Shown here piece by piece: positions 1 through 6,295 of a stretch of DNA of 8,683 bases (within the stretch, counting starts at the first letter, position 1; the number at the start of each line of letters is the position of its first letter). Origin of the DNA: Planctomycetota bacterium (lineage in GTDB: Bacteria > Planctomycetota > Phycisphaerae > FEN-1346). The stretch is taken from assembly GCA_026386995.1 (NCBI GenBank), contig JAPLMO010000302.1, positions 1 to 8,683 of the forward strand. The letters are read 5' to 3'. The translations under genes and the position numbers were made by a program. The notes below the pieces were generated by a model, which saw nothing but the letters and a program-made list of their open reading frames with translations, did no database searches and was not told the DNA's origin.

Positions 1-285
1 CAGGCCGCCGCCAGAGTCGAGAAGGTGAAACTTTGCATGCGGCAGGCGGCGCTCGGCCTGCTGGATGGCCCACGGCGAAACGTCGCAGCCGGAGAGCGGG
101 CGGCCGTCGTCGAACCGCGCCAGCAGGAACCCGTAGGCGCACCCGAAGTCCAGGATCGGCCCCGCCCCGGCATGCGGCGCGAACCGCCGGGCCAGGCGCC
201 CGAAGTAGGTTTCGACGTCGCGGTATCCGCCGAATCTGTAGAAGAAGGACGTGCGGCCCTCGAAATAATCCTGGTCGTATTGCAT
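1..285 (-). CDS. SAM-dependent class I methyltransferase, N-terminal part (cut by window edge)
   Basis: The first 95 residues of a class I methyltransferase can be read; the C-terminus lies beyond the left edge. Residues 44-55 read ILDFGCAYGFLL, the glycine-rich motif I that binds S-adenosylmethionine. Residues 66-73 (GCDVSPWA) form the end of strand 2, with Asp69 in place to bind the ribose hydroxyls. The N-terminus (MQYDQDYFEGRTSFFYR) resembles small bacterial methyltransferases that start with a DYF(E/D)GR-like segment; these often act on sugars, lipids or small molecules. The substrate cannot be told from this part. The ATG lies 12 nt after the sulfatase stop with no strong ribosome binding site, so the two genes are probably co-transcribed and translation may be coupled. 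Confidence 0.82.
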   Translation of the reverse strand, partial: MQYDQDYFEGRTSFFYRFGGYRDVETYFGRLARRFAPHAGAGPILDFGCAYGFLLARFDDGRPLSGCDVSPWAIQQAERRLPHAKFHLLDSGGGL

Positions 286-297
286 AGACAGGCCCGC

Positions 298-1863
298 TTA
301 CCAGTGCTTCTTCGTCAGTTCCACCAGGTCCGGATACGGCTCGTCGGAGTCGCCGGCGGCGGCCTTCAGGCGCAACAGTTCGGCCTTCAGGTCCTTGACG
401 GCCTTGGCGTAGGCCGGGTCGGCGTAGACGTTCTTCATCTGGCGGGGGTCCTTTTCGAGGTCGAAAAGTTCCCACTCCGGCTCGGTGGGCGTCCTGATCG
501 CTCCGGACATGCCGAGCGGCAGGCCGTAGTAGAAAATGAGCGTGTACTTCTGTGTCCGCAGGCCGTAGTGGGCCGGCGCGTTGTGGTCCGCCAGGTGCAT
601 CCAGTAGCGGTAGTACATGCTGGTGCGCCAGTCGGCGGGGGTTTTGCCGGCGAGGTTCGCGCGGAAACTGCGGCCCTGCATCTCCGGAGGCGCGGTGGGG
701 CGGCCCGCCCAGTCGAGGAACGCCGGGGCGAAGTCGGCGTTGAGCGTGAAATCCTTGTTCGCCGAGCCGGCGGCGATCTCGGGCGGGTAGCGCACCAGAA
801 ACGGCATCCGCAGCGATTCCTCGTAGATGAACCGCTTGTCGTACCAGCCGTGCTCGCCCAGGAAGAACCCCTGGTCGGACGTGTAGATGACCACGGTGCT
901 GTCGGCCAGGCCCTCCTTGTCGAGGTAGTCGAGCAGGCGGCCGACGTTCTCGTCCACGGCCTTGATGCACCGCAGGTAATCCTTGATGTACAGTTGGTAG
1001 GCCCACTTGCGGAGGTCATCGGGGGCGAGGTCCTTCGGGAGGTCCTGCTTAACGTCGGTCTTGGTCATGTTCTCGCCGACCCGCATCCTGGCGTTGGCGG
1101 CGGCGTGCGAGCGGTTCTCGTAGTGGTCCAGCAGGTTCTCCGGCTCGGGCATCGTGACGCCGTCAAAGAGCGTGGCATGCCGCGCGGCAGGCTCCCAGGG
1201 ACGGTGCGGCGCCTTGTGGTGGCACATCAGGAAGAAAGGCTTCGCGGGGTCGCGCTTCTTCAGGAACTCCAGCGAGAAATCGGTGATGAGGTCCGACACG
1301 TAGCCCTGGTGCTTCTTGCGCCCCTCGCCCTTGTGGATGAAGCCGGGGTCGTGGTAGACGCCCTGCCCCGGCAGGATGATCCACTCGTCGAAGCCCGAGG
1401 GGTCTTTGTGCAGGTGCCACTTGCCGAAGATGGCCGTCTGGTAGCCCTGCTCGCGGAGGTACTTGGCCACGTTCGGGCGGTCGGGGTCCAGCGGGTCGGC
1501 CAGCGTGTAGACGCCGTTCTTGTGGCTGTACTGGCCGGTCATGATGCATCCGCGGCTGGGCGTGCAGATGGAGTTGGTGACGAAGCAGTTCTCCAACCTC
1601 ATGCCCTGCCGGCCGATGCGGTCGATGTTGGGCGTCGGGGCGACCTTGGCCAGGATGCCGCCGTAGACGCTGATGGCGGCCGAGGCGTGGTCGTCGGCCA
1701 TGATGTAAAGGATGTTCGGGCGTTTGGCCGAGGCAACAGACCTGGGGTCAGGAGCCCTATCTGTAAGGCTCCTGACCCCTTCGGCGCCGAGACTGGCGCG
1801 CGGCAGCACGACGGCGGCGGCGCCAAGTCCGACGGCCTTCAGGAAATCGCGACGGCGGAGCAT
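298..1863 (-). CDS. Tat-exported family S1 sulfatase (N-acetylglucosamine-6-sulfatase-like)
   Basis: This 521-residue protein hydrolyses a sulfate ester, probably on a sulfated polysaccharide outside the cytoplasm. It starts with a twin-arginine signal (MLRRRDFLK, then a small hydrophobic stretch to about residue 27). The catalytic domain follows: metal-binding Asp57-Asp58 in ADDHAS, the sulfatase signature CTPSR at 100-104 with Cys100 expected to become formylglycine, Lys148 and His150 in FGKWHLH, His216/Lys217/His220 in HHKAPH, Asp330-Gln331 in TSDQG, and Lys343. All key residues are present. The C-terminus has the usual WELFDLEKDPRQMKN segment. The ATG at 1863 is chosen because it begins the Tat signal and has AAGGAGG six bases upstream; the frame is open to 1974, but that extension has no sulfatase features. 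Residues 29-40 are encoded entirely by a palindromic repeat. The exact substrate is not determinable; an N-acetylglucosamine-6-sulfatase-like type is the best guess. No anaerobic maturase gene is in the window. Confidence 0.93.
   Translation of the reverse strand: MLRRRDFLKAVGLGAAAVVLPRASLGAEGVRSLTDRAPDPRSVASAKRPNILYIMADDHASAAISVYGGILAKVAPTPNIDRIGRQGMRLENCFVTNSICTPSRGCIMTGQYSHKNGVYTLADPLDPDRPNVAKYLREQGYQTAIFGKWHLHKDPSGFDEWIILPGQGVYHDPGFIHKGEGRKKHQGYVSDLITDFSLEFLKKRDPAKPFFLMCHHKAPHRPWEPAARHATLFDGVTMPEPENLLDHYENRSHAAANARMRVGENMTKTDVKQDLPKDLAPDDLRKWAYQLYIKDYLRCIKAVDENVGRLLDYLDKEGLADSTVVIYTSDQGFFLGEHGWYDKRFIYEESLRMPFLVRYPPEIAAGSANKDFTLNADFAPAFLDWAGRPTAPPEMQGRSFRANLAGKTPADWRTSMYYRYWMHLADHNAPAHYGLRTQKYTLIFYYGLPLGMSGAIRTPTEPEWELFDLEKDPRQMKNVYADPAYAKAVKDLKAELLRLKAAAGDSDEPYPDLVELTKKHW
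1744..1779. repeat. 36-nt palindromic repeat, copy 1, inside the sulfatase gene
   Basis: Perfect 13-bp arms (GGGGTCAGGAGCC at 1744-1756, GGCTCCTGACCCC at 1767-1779) enclose a 10-nt loop. The same unit occurs at 6031-6066 and, inverted, at 6296-6332. Here it is exactly 36 nt, a multiple of three, and free of stop codons in the sulfatase frame, adding GVRSLTDRAPDP (residues 29-40) just after the signal peptide. It looks like a REP or small mobile palindrome that inserted without breaking the gene. Confidence 0.9.
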
Positions 1864-1911
1864 AAGCGTCCTCCTTGCCTCAGAGTGGTGAGCCGGATGC
1901 CTACAGGATGA

Positions 1912-2118
1912 AACTCTACCGCGGGCACAAAGGCGCCGCAAGGATTGTCCTGGGCCGCAGGTAGTACACGCCACACGCTACGGGCACTGTGTCTGATGAA
2001 GAAGCATCTGGCGGACTTCGCCCTCATGGTCAGCCACAAGGTGCCTCCTGCCGATGCCAACCGCGCCCACGACCTCATGCGCATGGGTGAGGCGATGAGG
2101 GCCGTGCTCGTGCCGTGA
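1912..2118 (+). pseudogene. Probable C-terminal remnant of a zinc alcohol dehydrogenase (MDR family)
   Basis: This frame is open from a TGA at 1909 to a TGA at 2116-2118. An ATG at 1996 would give 40 residues ending in ISH-type sequence: VSHKVPPADANRAHDLMRMG, then EAMRAVLVP. That pattern matches the end of medium-chain zinc alcohol dehydrogenases and S-(hydroxymethyl)glutathione dehydrogenases, whose last strand usually reads (I/V)(S/T)H(K/R)(L/V)PL..(I/A)N.A.DLM..GE.(I/M)R.V(L/V). Residues upstream of 1990 do not look like the rest of such an enzyme, and no catalytic zinc ligands or Rossmann motif are present. The simplest reading is a gene tail left after deletion. It could instead be chance similarity in a 40-residue frame. 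The identification comes from memory of the family pattern, not a search. Confidence 0.42.
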
Positions 2119-2131
2119 GCGCTCCGGCACG
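2109..2131. other. 7-bp stem hairpin, possible weak terminator
   Basis: CGTGCCG (2109-2115) and CGGCACG (2125-2131) pair around a 9-nt loop. It lies about 40 nt beyond the stop of the small minus-strand gene at 2172 and spans the stop of the dehydrogenase remnant. No T-tract follows on either strand, so a terminator role is only possible. Confidence 0.25.
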
Positions 2132-2171
2132 GGGTGGTTCTTGTGGCCTACTTGCTTGCCAAGAAAACGGG

Positions 2172-2384
2172 TTACGAGTTCCTGGACATACGCACAATAG
2201 TGGAACCCGTGCGGCGGGACTTGCTGCCTGTGGGTCCTAGGGCGGGCGTGAGTTGGTAGGTTGGCTTAGACAGAACGCCGGCCTTCTCAAGTGTTTTCCG
2301 GTAGGCATCAGCCTGCTTAATCTTCACGACATCCACACCCGGGTTCGTCGCGGCTACCCGTTCTGGATCAATAGGCGTTGTCAT
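2172..2384 (-). CDS. Small uncharacterised protein (70 aa) behind the SDH protease
   Basis: I do not recognise this protein. It begins 12 nt after the stop of the SDH protease gene in the same direction, with AGGTG six bases before the ATG, so it is probably co-transcribed. Residues 1-50 look like a real, mostly helical small protein: charged and hydrophobic residues alternate around VDVVKIKQADAYRKTLEKAG, followed by a proline-containing turn (SKPTYQLTPALGP). The last 18 residues are Ser, Arg and Thr rich and look like read-through of non-coding DNA, so the C-terminus may have been altered by a nearby rearrangement. There is no signal peptide or membrane segment. A role as partner or regulator of the protease is inferred only from position. 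Confidence 0.6.
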   Translation of the reverse strand: MTTPIDPERVAATNPGVDVVKIKQADAYRKTLEKAGVLSKPTYQLTPALGPTGSKSRRTGSTIVRMSRNS

Positions 2385-2396
2385 CGTGGCACCTGT

Positions 2397-3287
2397 TTAT
2401 TTTAGGCAGACGCCGCTGGTATGCACAGCGCCGTACACCCCTATTTTACCCATATAATCGGCCAGGAACTGGTAGTAAACATTAATCCCCTGGCTCAGTT
2501 CCGCATCTTCCCCGAAGTCGTCAATCTTGAGTTTGAGGTCTCGGCGAAGCGTTTCCATGGATATCGGGCGCCCGTGCGAGTGCCACTTGAGGCGCCCGGT
2601 GTGCCCCATCAGACCTTCGGCAACTTCAACGGCGCGCTGCTCCCGCAACTCCTTGGTAACAGCAAGGTTGCGGGTTTCCGTCGTCGTCCAGTCCTTGAAC
2701 TTATACTTGACCAGCCATTCTTTCAAGAGGGTAATCGACAACTCCCGGGCCTCTTCGAAACTGTGCAGTTCTGCCAAATCCAGTTGCTGCAAGAGCACCA
2801 GTTCGGCACTCGTGATTTCACCCTTTTCTGATCGCTCCTTGAGCCGGTCAAACTGGACCAAGTAGGACAGGGCCGGCACGAGTTTCCCGTTGCGCTCGAT
2901 CTGCGGGTCAATGGGGCCAAGGCACGAGAAATAGTCCATCATGATCGCGTCGCCGGACATGGCAAACACCGTACCGGCCGACATGGCACGGTTGGGAATA
3001 ATCACGACTACTTCGTCGTAATGGTGCCGGATGGTATTCACCATCCGCTCCACAACCTCGATGATACCGCCCCCGGTGTCCAGGATAATGGCCAATCTGC
3101 GGCGCAGTGCGGCCCCCTTTTGCTTCCGCAACTCAATCGCCTGCCGGACACTGTCGTCCACCCCTGGGTAGATAGGGCCGACGATGGCCATCACGTCAGC
3201 TTCCAGCCTTTTTTCAATCTCGCCAGCCAAACGATCCAACTGGTTCTCGACGAACGCATTGACCTTAATCTGGTCGGAATCAGGCAT
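2397..3287 (-). CDS. Serine dehydrogenase proteinase family (SDH, ClpP/S49-like fold) serine protease
   Basis: This 296-residue protein matches the SDH proteinase family (Pfam SDH_sah type), soluble or membrane-bound ATP-independent serine proteases with the ClpP/crotonase fold, related to SppA. Seen in the sequence are an N-terminal helical part (1-60), a strand and glycine turn LDTGGG (69-74) forming the oxyanion region, RAMSAGT with the likely nucleophile Ser103, and YFSCLGPIDPQI (119-130), a hallmark of the family. The C-terminal half is helical and includes WHSHGRPIS. No signal peptide or transmembrane helix is visible, so it is probably cytoplasmic. The ATG at 3287 is chosen over an upstream extension to 3449 because it has AAGGGGG about six bases ahead and homology-like sequence starts there. 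Base composition is nearer 55% GC than the 62-68% of its neighbours, with more A/T-ending codons. Targets are unknown. Confidence 0.85.
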   Translation of the reverse strand: MPDSDQIKVNAFVENQLDRLAGEIEKRLEADVMAIVGPIYPGVDDSVRQAIELRKQKGAALRRRLAIILDTGGGIIEVVERMVNTIRHHYDEVVVIIPNRAMSAGTVFAMSGDAIMMDYFSCLGPIDPQIERNGKLVPALSYLVQFDRLKERSEKGEITSAELVLLQQLDLAELHSFEEARELSITLLKEWLVKYKFKDWTTTETRNLAVTKELREQRAVEVAEGLMGHTGRLKWHSHGRPISMETLRRDLKLKIDDFGEDAELSQGINVYYQFLADYMGKIGVYGAVHTSGVCLK

Positions 3288-3312
3288 GGCCGCCCCCTTA
3301 TTATGTTGCGTG

Positions 3313-3341
3313 ATTTTGACCACACCGCACCTCCAACTCAA
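3313..3341 (-). promoter_or_regulatory. Possible sigma70 promoter of the SDH protease operon
   Basis: On the minus strand TTGAGT (3341-3336) and CAAAAT (3318-3313) are separated by 17 bp. Each matches the consensus at four of six positions. Transcription would begin about 20 nt before the ATG at 3287, leaving room for its ribosome binding site. The elements are modest, so this is a candidate only. Confidence 0.42.
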
Positions 3342-3367
3342 GAAAAATCCGGGTGGCTGGCAGACCG

Positions 3368-3396
3368 TTGACCCGCGCGGCCTCTGCCGATAGAGT
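3368..3396 (+). promoter_or_regulatory. Probable sigma70 promoter of the NDK-thioesterase operon
   Basis: TTGACC (3368-3373) and TAGAGT (3391-3396) are separated by exactly 17 bp and lie about 35 bp before the start at 3431. The predicted start near 3403 leaves a short leader containing AGGAGG (3415-3420). It is divergent from, and does not overlap, the candidate promoter of the SDH gene. Confidence 0.6.
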
Positions 3397-3430
3397 GGCA
3401 GATACGAAAACCCCAGGAGGGGACCAAGGA

Positions 3431-4615
3431 ATGGCCGAAGAACTCGCATACGTAATGATTACGCCGTACAGCCTCCACAAGAGCCGCACGGGGGGGATTA
3501 TCGGCAGGCTCCTCAGCCTGACCCGCCTGGACCTGGTGGGCGTCCACATGTACGCGCCGGGCGATAAGTGGGTCGATGGATACCTGGACCTCCTGAAGCG
3601 CAGCGACTTCGACAACCCCGTCCGCCTCCAGTTCATCCAGTACGTCGACGAGAACCTCCGCCGCAATAACCCCCTCGGCCTCTCCAACCGTTGCTTGGTC
3701 CTGCTCTTCAGGGGCGAGAACGCCCTCGCGCATCTCATGGACCACGTCGTCGGCCACGCCAGCCCCAAGGTGGAGGGCCACACGGTGCGCGGCACGTACG
3801 GCGACTTCCAGCACACGCCCGATGGCCAGATCAAGTACTTCGAGCCGGCCGTCATCTGCGGGCCCGACCCGGCCACGATGAAGGAGGAGTTGGAGTTCTT
3901 CGCCCGGACGGCCGCCACCAACGGCGGCATCGTCGAGTCGGCCGTCCATTTCCTGCCGACCGCCAAGAACGTCCAGACGGAACTGGTGATCCTGAAGCCC
4001 GAGAACTTTGAGAAGCGCAGCCGCCGCCCAGGCAACATCATCGACGTCTTCGCCCGGACGGGCCTCTACATCGTCGGCGCGACGTTGCTCTCGATGAGCG
4101 TCGCCCAGGGCGAGGCGTTCTACGCGCCGCTGCTGGACGTCTTCCGCGAGAAACTCCAGTTCCTCATCGAGAACATGATGCGCAAACGCCTCGCCGGGGC
4201 GTTCGACTTCGAGGTCCCCGACGCGTTCTACAAGTCGGCCAACCAGATGCTCGCCGACCTGAACGCCGAGACCGAGTTCGCCAAGATCGTCCAGTACATG
4301 ACCGGCGTCGACCCGCGCAAGGTCAGGACCGAGGCCGACCGCAAGAAGCCCGGTCCGGTGCGGTGCCTGGCCCTCCTCTACCGCGGCGAGGACGCCGTCG
4401 AGAAGATCCGCCGCTGGCAGGGCGCCACCAACCCCGACAAGGCCGAGGCCGGGACCGTCCGCAGCGATTTCGGCCGCGACCTCATGCGCAACGCCGCCCA
4501 CGCCTCCGACTCGGCCGCCAACGCCGAACGCGAACGCAAGGTCATCGGCATGTGGACCACCGAGAAGGAACCGGAGTTCAAGAAGATCATTGAGGAGTTC
4601 CTGGAAAAGCAATAA
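3431..4615 (+). CDS. Tandem nucleoside diphosphate kinase-domain protein, first domain lacking the catalytic His
   Basis: This 394-residue protein contains two NDK-like units. NDK moves the gamma phosphate of an NTP to an NDP through a phosphohistidine. Unit 1 (about 5-160) has YVMITPYSL (canonical ALIKPD strand), LVLLFRGENA (90-99), GHTVRGTYGDF (116-125) and VICGPDP (141-147). The last aligns with the canonical NVIHGSDS, placing Cys143 where the catalytic His belongs. Unit 2 (about 183-375) has TELVILKPENF, then an insertion of roughly 100 residues rich in helices, then LALLYRGEDA (313-322), GTVRSDFG (341-348) and RNAAHASDS (353-361) with His357 in the catalytic position. The ATG at 3431 is preceded by AGGAGG ten bases away and by a promoter; an in-frame start at 3353 would lie upstream of that promoter. 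The thioesterase follows 17 nt downstream. Usual NDK is about 140-150 residues, so the double unit is unusual. Activity of unit 2 is inferred. Confidence 0.8.
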   Translation: MAEELAYVMITPYSLHKSRTGGIIGRLLSLTRLDLVGVHMYAPGDKWVDGYLDLLKRSDFDNPVRLQFIQYVDENLRRNNPLGLSNRCLVLLFRGENALAHLMDHVVGHASPKVEGHTVRGTYGDFQHTPDGQIKYFEPAVICGPDPATMKEELEFFARTAATNGGIVESAVHFLPTAKNVQTELVILKPENFEKRSRRPGNIIDVFARTGLYIVGATLLSMSVAQGEAFYAPLLDVFREKLQFLIENMMRKRLAGAFDFEVPDAFYKSANQMLADLNAETEFAKIVQYMTGVDPRKVRTEADRKKPGPVRCLALLYRGEDAVEKIRRWQGATNPDKAEAGTVRSDFGRDLMRNAAHASDSAANAERERKVIGMWTTEKEPEFKKIIEEFLEKQ

Positions 4616-4632
4616 CCCCTGAGGAAATTGCA

Positions 4633-5055
4633 GTGTCTTACGTCCACCGCCTGCCCGTCCGCGTTCGCTATCCCGAGTCCGACCCCATGGGCCGGCTCCA
4701 TCACAGCGTCTTCCTGGTGTACTTCGAGATGGGCCGCACCGAGTACCTGCGCGAGCGAGGCGTGGCGTACGCCGACATGGAGCGCGCGGGCCAGTACATC
4801 GCCATCGTGAGCGCCGACGTCAAGTACCGCGCGGCGGCCCGCTACGATGAAGCACTCCTGGTCGAGACGTGGGTCGAGGGGATCCGCGGGGCGAGGATCT
4901 TCTTTAAGAACCGCGTCGTGCGGCCGGACGGTGATGGCGGCGACACGGTCATCGCGGAGGCCACGATCTGCGGCGCGCTCATCGGCCCCGACGGGCGACC
5001 CCGCCGCTTCCCCGAAGAGGCCTCGACGCTGATGCTCGGCCCGCCGAAGGGGTAG
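4633..5055 (+). CDS. Hotdog-fold acyl-CoA thioesterase (YbgC/4-hydroxybenzoyl-CoA thioesterase type)
   Basis: This 140-residue protein has the normal length and order of the YbgC/FadM hotdog family, which hydrolyses acyl-CoA thioesters in the cytoplasm. The N-terminal block VRYPESDPMGRLHHSVFLVY holds the catalytic Asp17 (Y-x-(E/D)-(S/T)-D-x-M-G motif) and leads into the central helix FEMGRTEYLRERG. Later strands (IAIVSADVKYRAAARYDEAL, ARIFFKNRVV) fit the fold. The start is GTG at 4633, chosen because AGGA lies seven bases ahead at 4622-4625 and the motif sits at the usual distance. It is 17 nt after the NDK-domain gene and probably co-transcribed with it. The acyl substrate cannot be told from sequence, and no tol-pal genes, the usual ybgC neighbours, are visible. 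Confidence 0.88.
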   Translation: MSYVHRLPVRVRYPESDPMGRLHHSVFLVYFEMGRTEYLRERGVAYADMERAGQYIAIVSADVKYRAAARYDEALLVETWVEGIRGARIFFKNRVVRPDGDGGDTVIAEATICGALIGPDGRPRRFPEEASTLMLGPPKG

Positions 5056-5066
5056 GCCGTTCGGCG
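5042..5066 (+). terminator. Hairpin over the thioesterase stop codon, weak terminator candidate
   Basis: CGCCGAA (5042-5048) pairs with TTCGGCG (5060-5066) around an 11-nt loop that contains the TAG stop. Only a short mixed pyrimidine stretch follows, so it could be a weak terminator or chance. Confidence 0.22.
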
Positions 5067-5121
5067 TGCTGTCTATTCAGCCCCCGGTGAATATGTCTGT
5101 GTAGCGTAGAGCGCCGGGTGG

Positions 5122-5147
5122 CATGGTCACGCTGTTGCGTGACCATG
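5122..5147. repeat. Perfect 11-bp hairpin CATGGTCACGC/GCGTGACCATG
   Basis: The arms 5122-5132 and 5137-5147 are perfectly complementary around the 4-nt loop TGTT. It lies in the text GGGTGGCATGG, resembling the GGGTGCCACGG border of the larger palindrome at 5348-5428, so both probably belong to one dispersed repeat family. No T-tract follows. Confidence 0.75.
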
Positions 5148-5272
5148 TGCCTGCCGACGGGGGAAAACTCGCCGCGGCGGGCCACCCTACCAAGACCCGT
5201 GCCGTACCCCGCTCGGCCGAAAAGGGTTTACTCCCGCCCGCCGGCCCGCTAAACTCGTGTCAATCATGTAGG

Positions 5273-5291
5273 GTGGGTGCTGTGCACCCAC
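5273..5291. repeat. Perfect 8-bp hairpin GTGGGTGC-TGT-GCACCCAC
   Basis: The arms 5273-5280 and 5284-5291 pair perfectly around three bases. It is a short intergenic palindrome resembling dispersed repeats of large planctomycete-like genomes. Confidence 0.7.
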
Positions 5292-5304
5292 GCGGATTTG
5301 CCTT

Positions 5305-5320
5305 GCGGCGCTAGCGCCGC
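5305..5320. repeat. 16-bp perfect palindrome GCGGCGCTAGCGCCGC
   Basis: The sequence reads identically on both strands without a loop. Its right half (CTAGCGCCGC) starts the copy of the scpB leader that recurs at 5468. Confidence 0.7.
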
Positions 5321-5347
5321 CTGAAGGATCGCTGAGAACCATTAGCC

Positions 5348-5428
5348 GGGTGCCACGGTTGCGCCGTTCAGCAACCGTGCCGCCGTTCGACGCAGAGCGC
5401 GGCTGCAAACAGCGCAGCCGTGGCACCC
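5348..5428. repeat. 81-bp cloverleaf-like composite palindrome
   Basis: An outer perfect 11-bp stem (GGGTGCCACGG 5348-5358, CCGTGGCACCC 5418-5428) encloses two inner hairpins: CACGGTTGC/GCAACCGTG (5354-5362, 5371-5379) and CGGCTGC/GCAGCCG (5400-5406, 5414-5420). The inner arms overlap the ends of the outer stem, so the folds compete. It is probably a nonautonomous repeat rather than a gene. Confidence 0.72.
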
Positions 5429-5497
5429 AGCGTCTTGGATAATGTGCAATCTGAGTGACGCACTAAACTAGCGCCGCTTGAAGGACCCTCGAAACCC

Positions 5498-6025
5498 ATG
5501 AGCGATCAGCCGTTGAAATCGATTATCGAAGCCCTTCTCTTTTGCAGCGACGAGCCGGTCTCCGAGGACCGCCTGGCCGCCACGGCCGGCGAAGACGTGA
5601 CCGTCGGCGCAGTGCGCGAGGCCGCGGCCGCCCTCGCCGCCGAGTACGAGGCCTCCGGCCGCGCGTTCGGCGTCCACGAGATCGCGGGCGGGTGGCAACT
5701 CTTCACGCGGCCGGAATTCAACAAGTACCTGAAGAAACTCCTCCAGGCCCGCAACGAGGCCCGATTCACGCAGGCCGCCCTCGAGACGCTCTCGATCGTC
5801 GCCTACAAGCAGCCGATCTCGCGGGCCGAGATCGAAGACATACGCGGCGTGGCCTGCGGCGATCTCCTCCGGACGCTGATGGAAAAGGGCCTCGTGCGCA
5901 TCGCCGGCCGCGGCGAAGGCCTCGGCCGGCCGCTGCTTTACGGCACCACCAAGAAATTCCTCCTGGCGTTCGGCCTCTCGAGCGTTAAAAACCTGCCGGA
6001 CTCCAAACAACTCGTGCAGCCGTAA
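5498..6025 (+). CDS. scpB: Segregation and condensation protein B (ScpB)
   Basis: ScpB is a 175-residue partner of the kleisin ScpA and SMC in the bacterial condensin that compacts and separates chromosomes. It forms a dimer that binds ScpA. The N-terminal winged helix begins SIIEALLFCSDEPVSEDRLA, the usual family opening. The second winged helix holds the hallmark TQAALETLSIVAYKQPISRAEIEDIRGV (about 88-115) and GLVRIAGRGEGLGRPLLYGTTKKFL. Length is close to the family norm. The ATG at 5498 begins the conserved N-terminus; the nearest AAGGA is about a dozen bases upstream, which is long. scpA, usually just upstream, is absent here. A palindromic repeat starts five bases after the stop, and the next gene is convergent. 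Confidence 0.95.
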   Translation: MSDQPLKSIIEALLFCSDEPVSEDRLAATAGEDVTVGAVREAAAALAAEYEASGRAFGVHEIAGGWQLFTRPEFNKYLKKLLQARNEARFTQAALETLSIVAYKQPISRAEIEDIRGVACGDLLRTLMEKGLVRIAGRGEGLGRPLLYGTTKKFLLAFGLSSVKNLPDSKQLVQP

Positions 6026-6027
6026 GA

Positions 6028-6069
6028 GAAGGGGTCTGGAGCCCTATCCGTAAGGCTCCTGACCCCTTC
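6028..6069. repeat. Palindromic repeat copy 2, just after scpB
   Basis: The core GGGGTCTGGAGCC (6031-6043) pairs with GGCTCCTGACCCC (6054-6066) with one mismatch, and GAA/TTC extends the stem outward by three pairs. It has the same orientation as copy 1 at 1744-1779. Sitting five bases beyond the stop, it could stabilise or end the scpB transcript, though there is no T-tract. Confidence 0.85.
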
Positions 6070-6295
6070 GACCTTACCAGGAGCCCAGTCCTTAACCCTG
6101 CTGGCCCCATGCCTGCGCCTCGTCCCGCACCGACGCTAAGCCCCTGGCCGGTGCCCCACCCCGCTAATTGGCTGGAATTCGTCAACACGTCGCAGTCAGA
6201 ACACGAAGTATCGCGGATTCGCAAGTGTGTGGCCCGCGGCGCGCCGTGCGGAGAATCTACGTGGGCAGCGCAAGTCTGCGGTCGTTTCCATGGAC
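6070..6295. other. Spacer between inverted repeat copies, no gene seen
   Basis: These roughly 225 bases separate two opposed copies of the 36-nt repeat. I see no coding frame with a start signal, no RNA gene and no promoter of good quality. Confidence 0.6.

Larger units (their letters stand above)
5056..5497. other. Intergenic region between thioesterase and scpB, rich in palindromes
   Basis: No convincing coding frame is present. The stretch holds four palindromic elements (5122-5147, 5273-5291, 5305-5320, 5348-5428) and two related copies of the scpB leader (5311-5345 and 5468-5502). No good scpB promoter was found in it, apart from A/T-rich bases near 5430-5470 without proper spacing. Confidence 0.7.

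Noticed and set aside
25..1911. 628-residue plus-strand open frame opposite the sulfatase and methyltransferase
   Set aside because: It mirrors the codon positions of the real minus-strand genes, is Val/Arg/Ala-rich without motifs, and has no ribosome binding site. High GC third positions explain it.
3338..4612. 424-residue minus-strand open frame opposite the NDK gene
   Set aside because: It is an antisense shadow in the complementary codon frame, rich in Val, Gly and Asp with no family pattern; the plus strand has promoter, ribosome binding site and recognisable domains.
5123..5426. Short frames in the thioesterase-scpB spacer
   Set aside because: They consist of translated palindromes and lack start signals.
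5468..6010. 180-residue minus-strand frame opposite scpB
   Set aside because: It is a shadow of a well-supported gene with clear winged-helix motifs on the plus strand.
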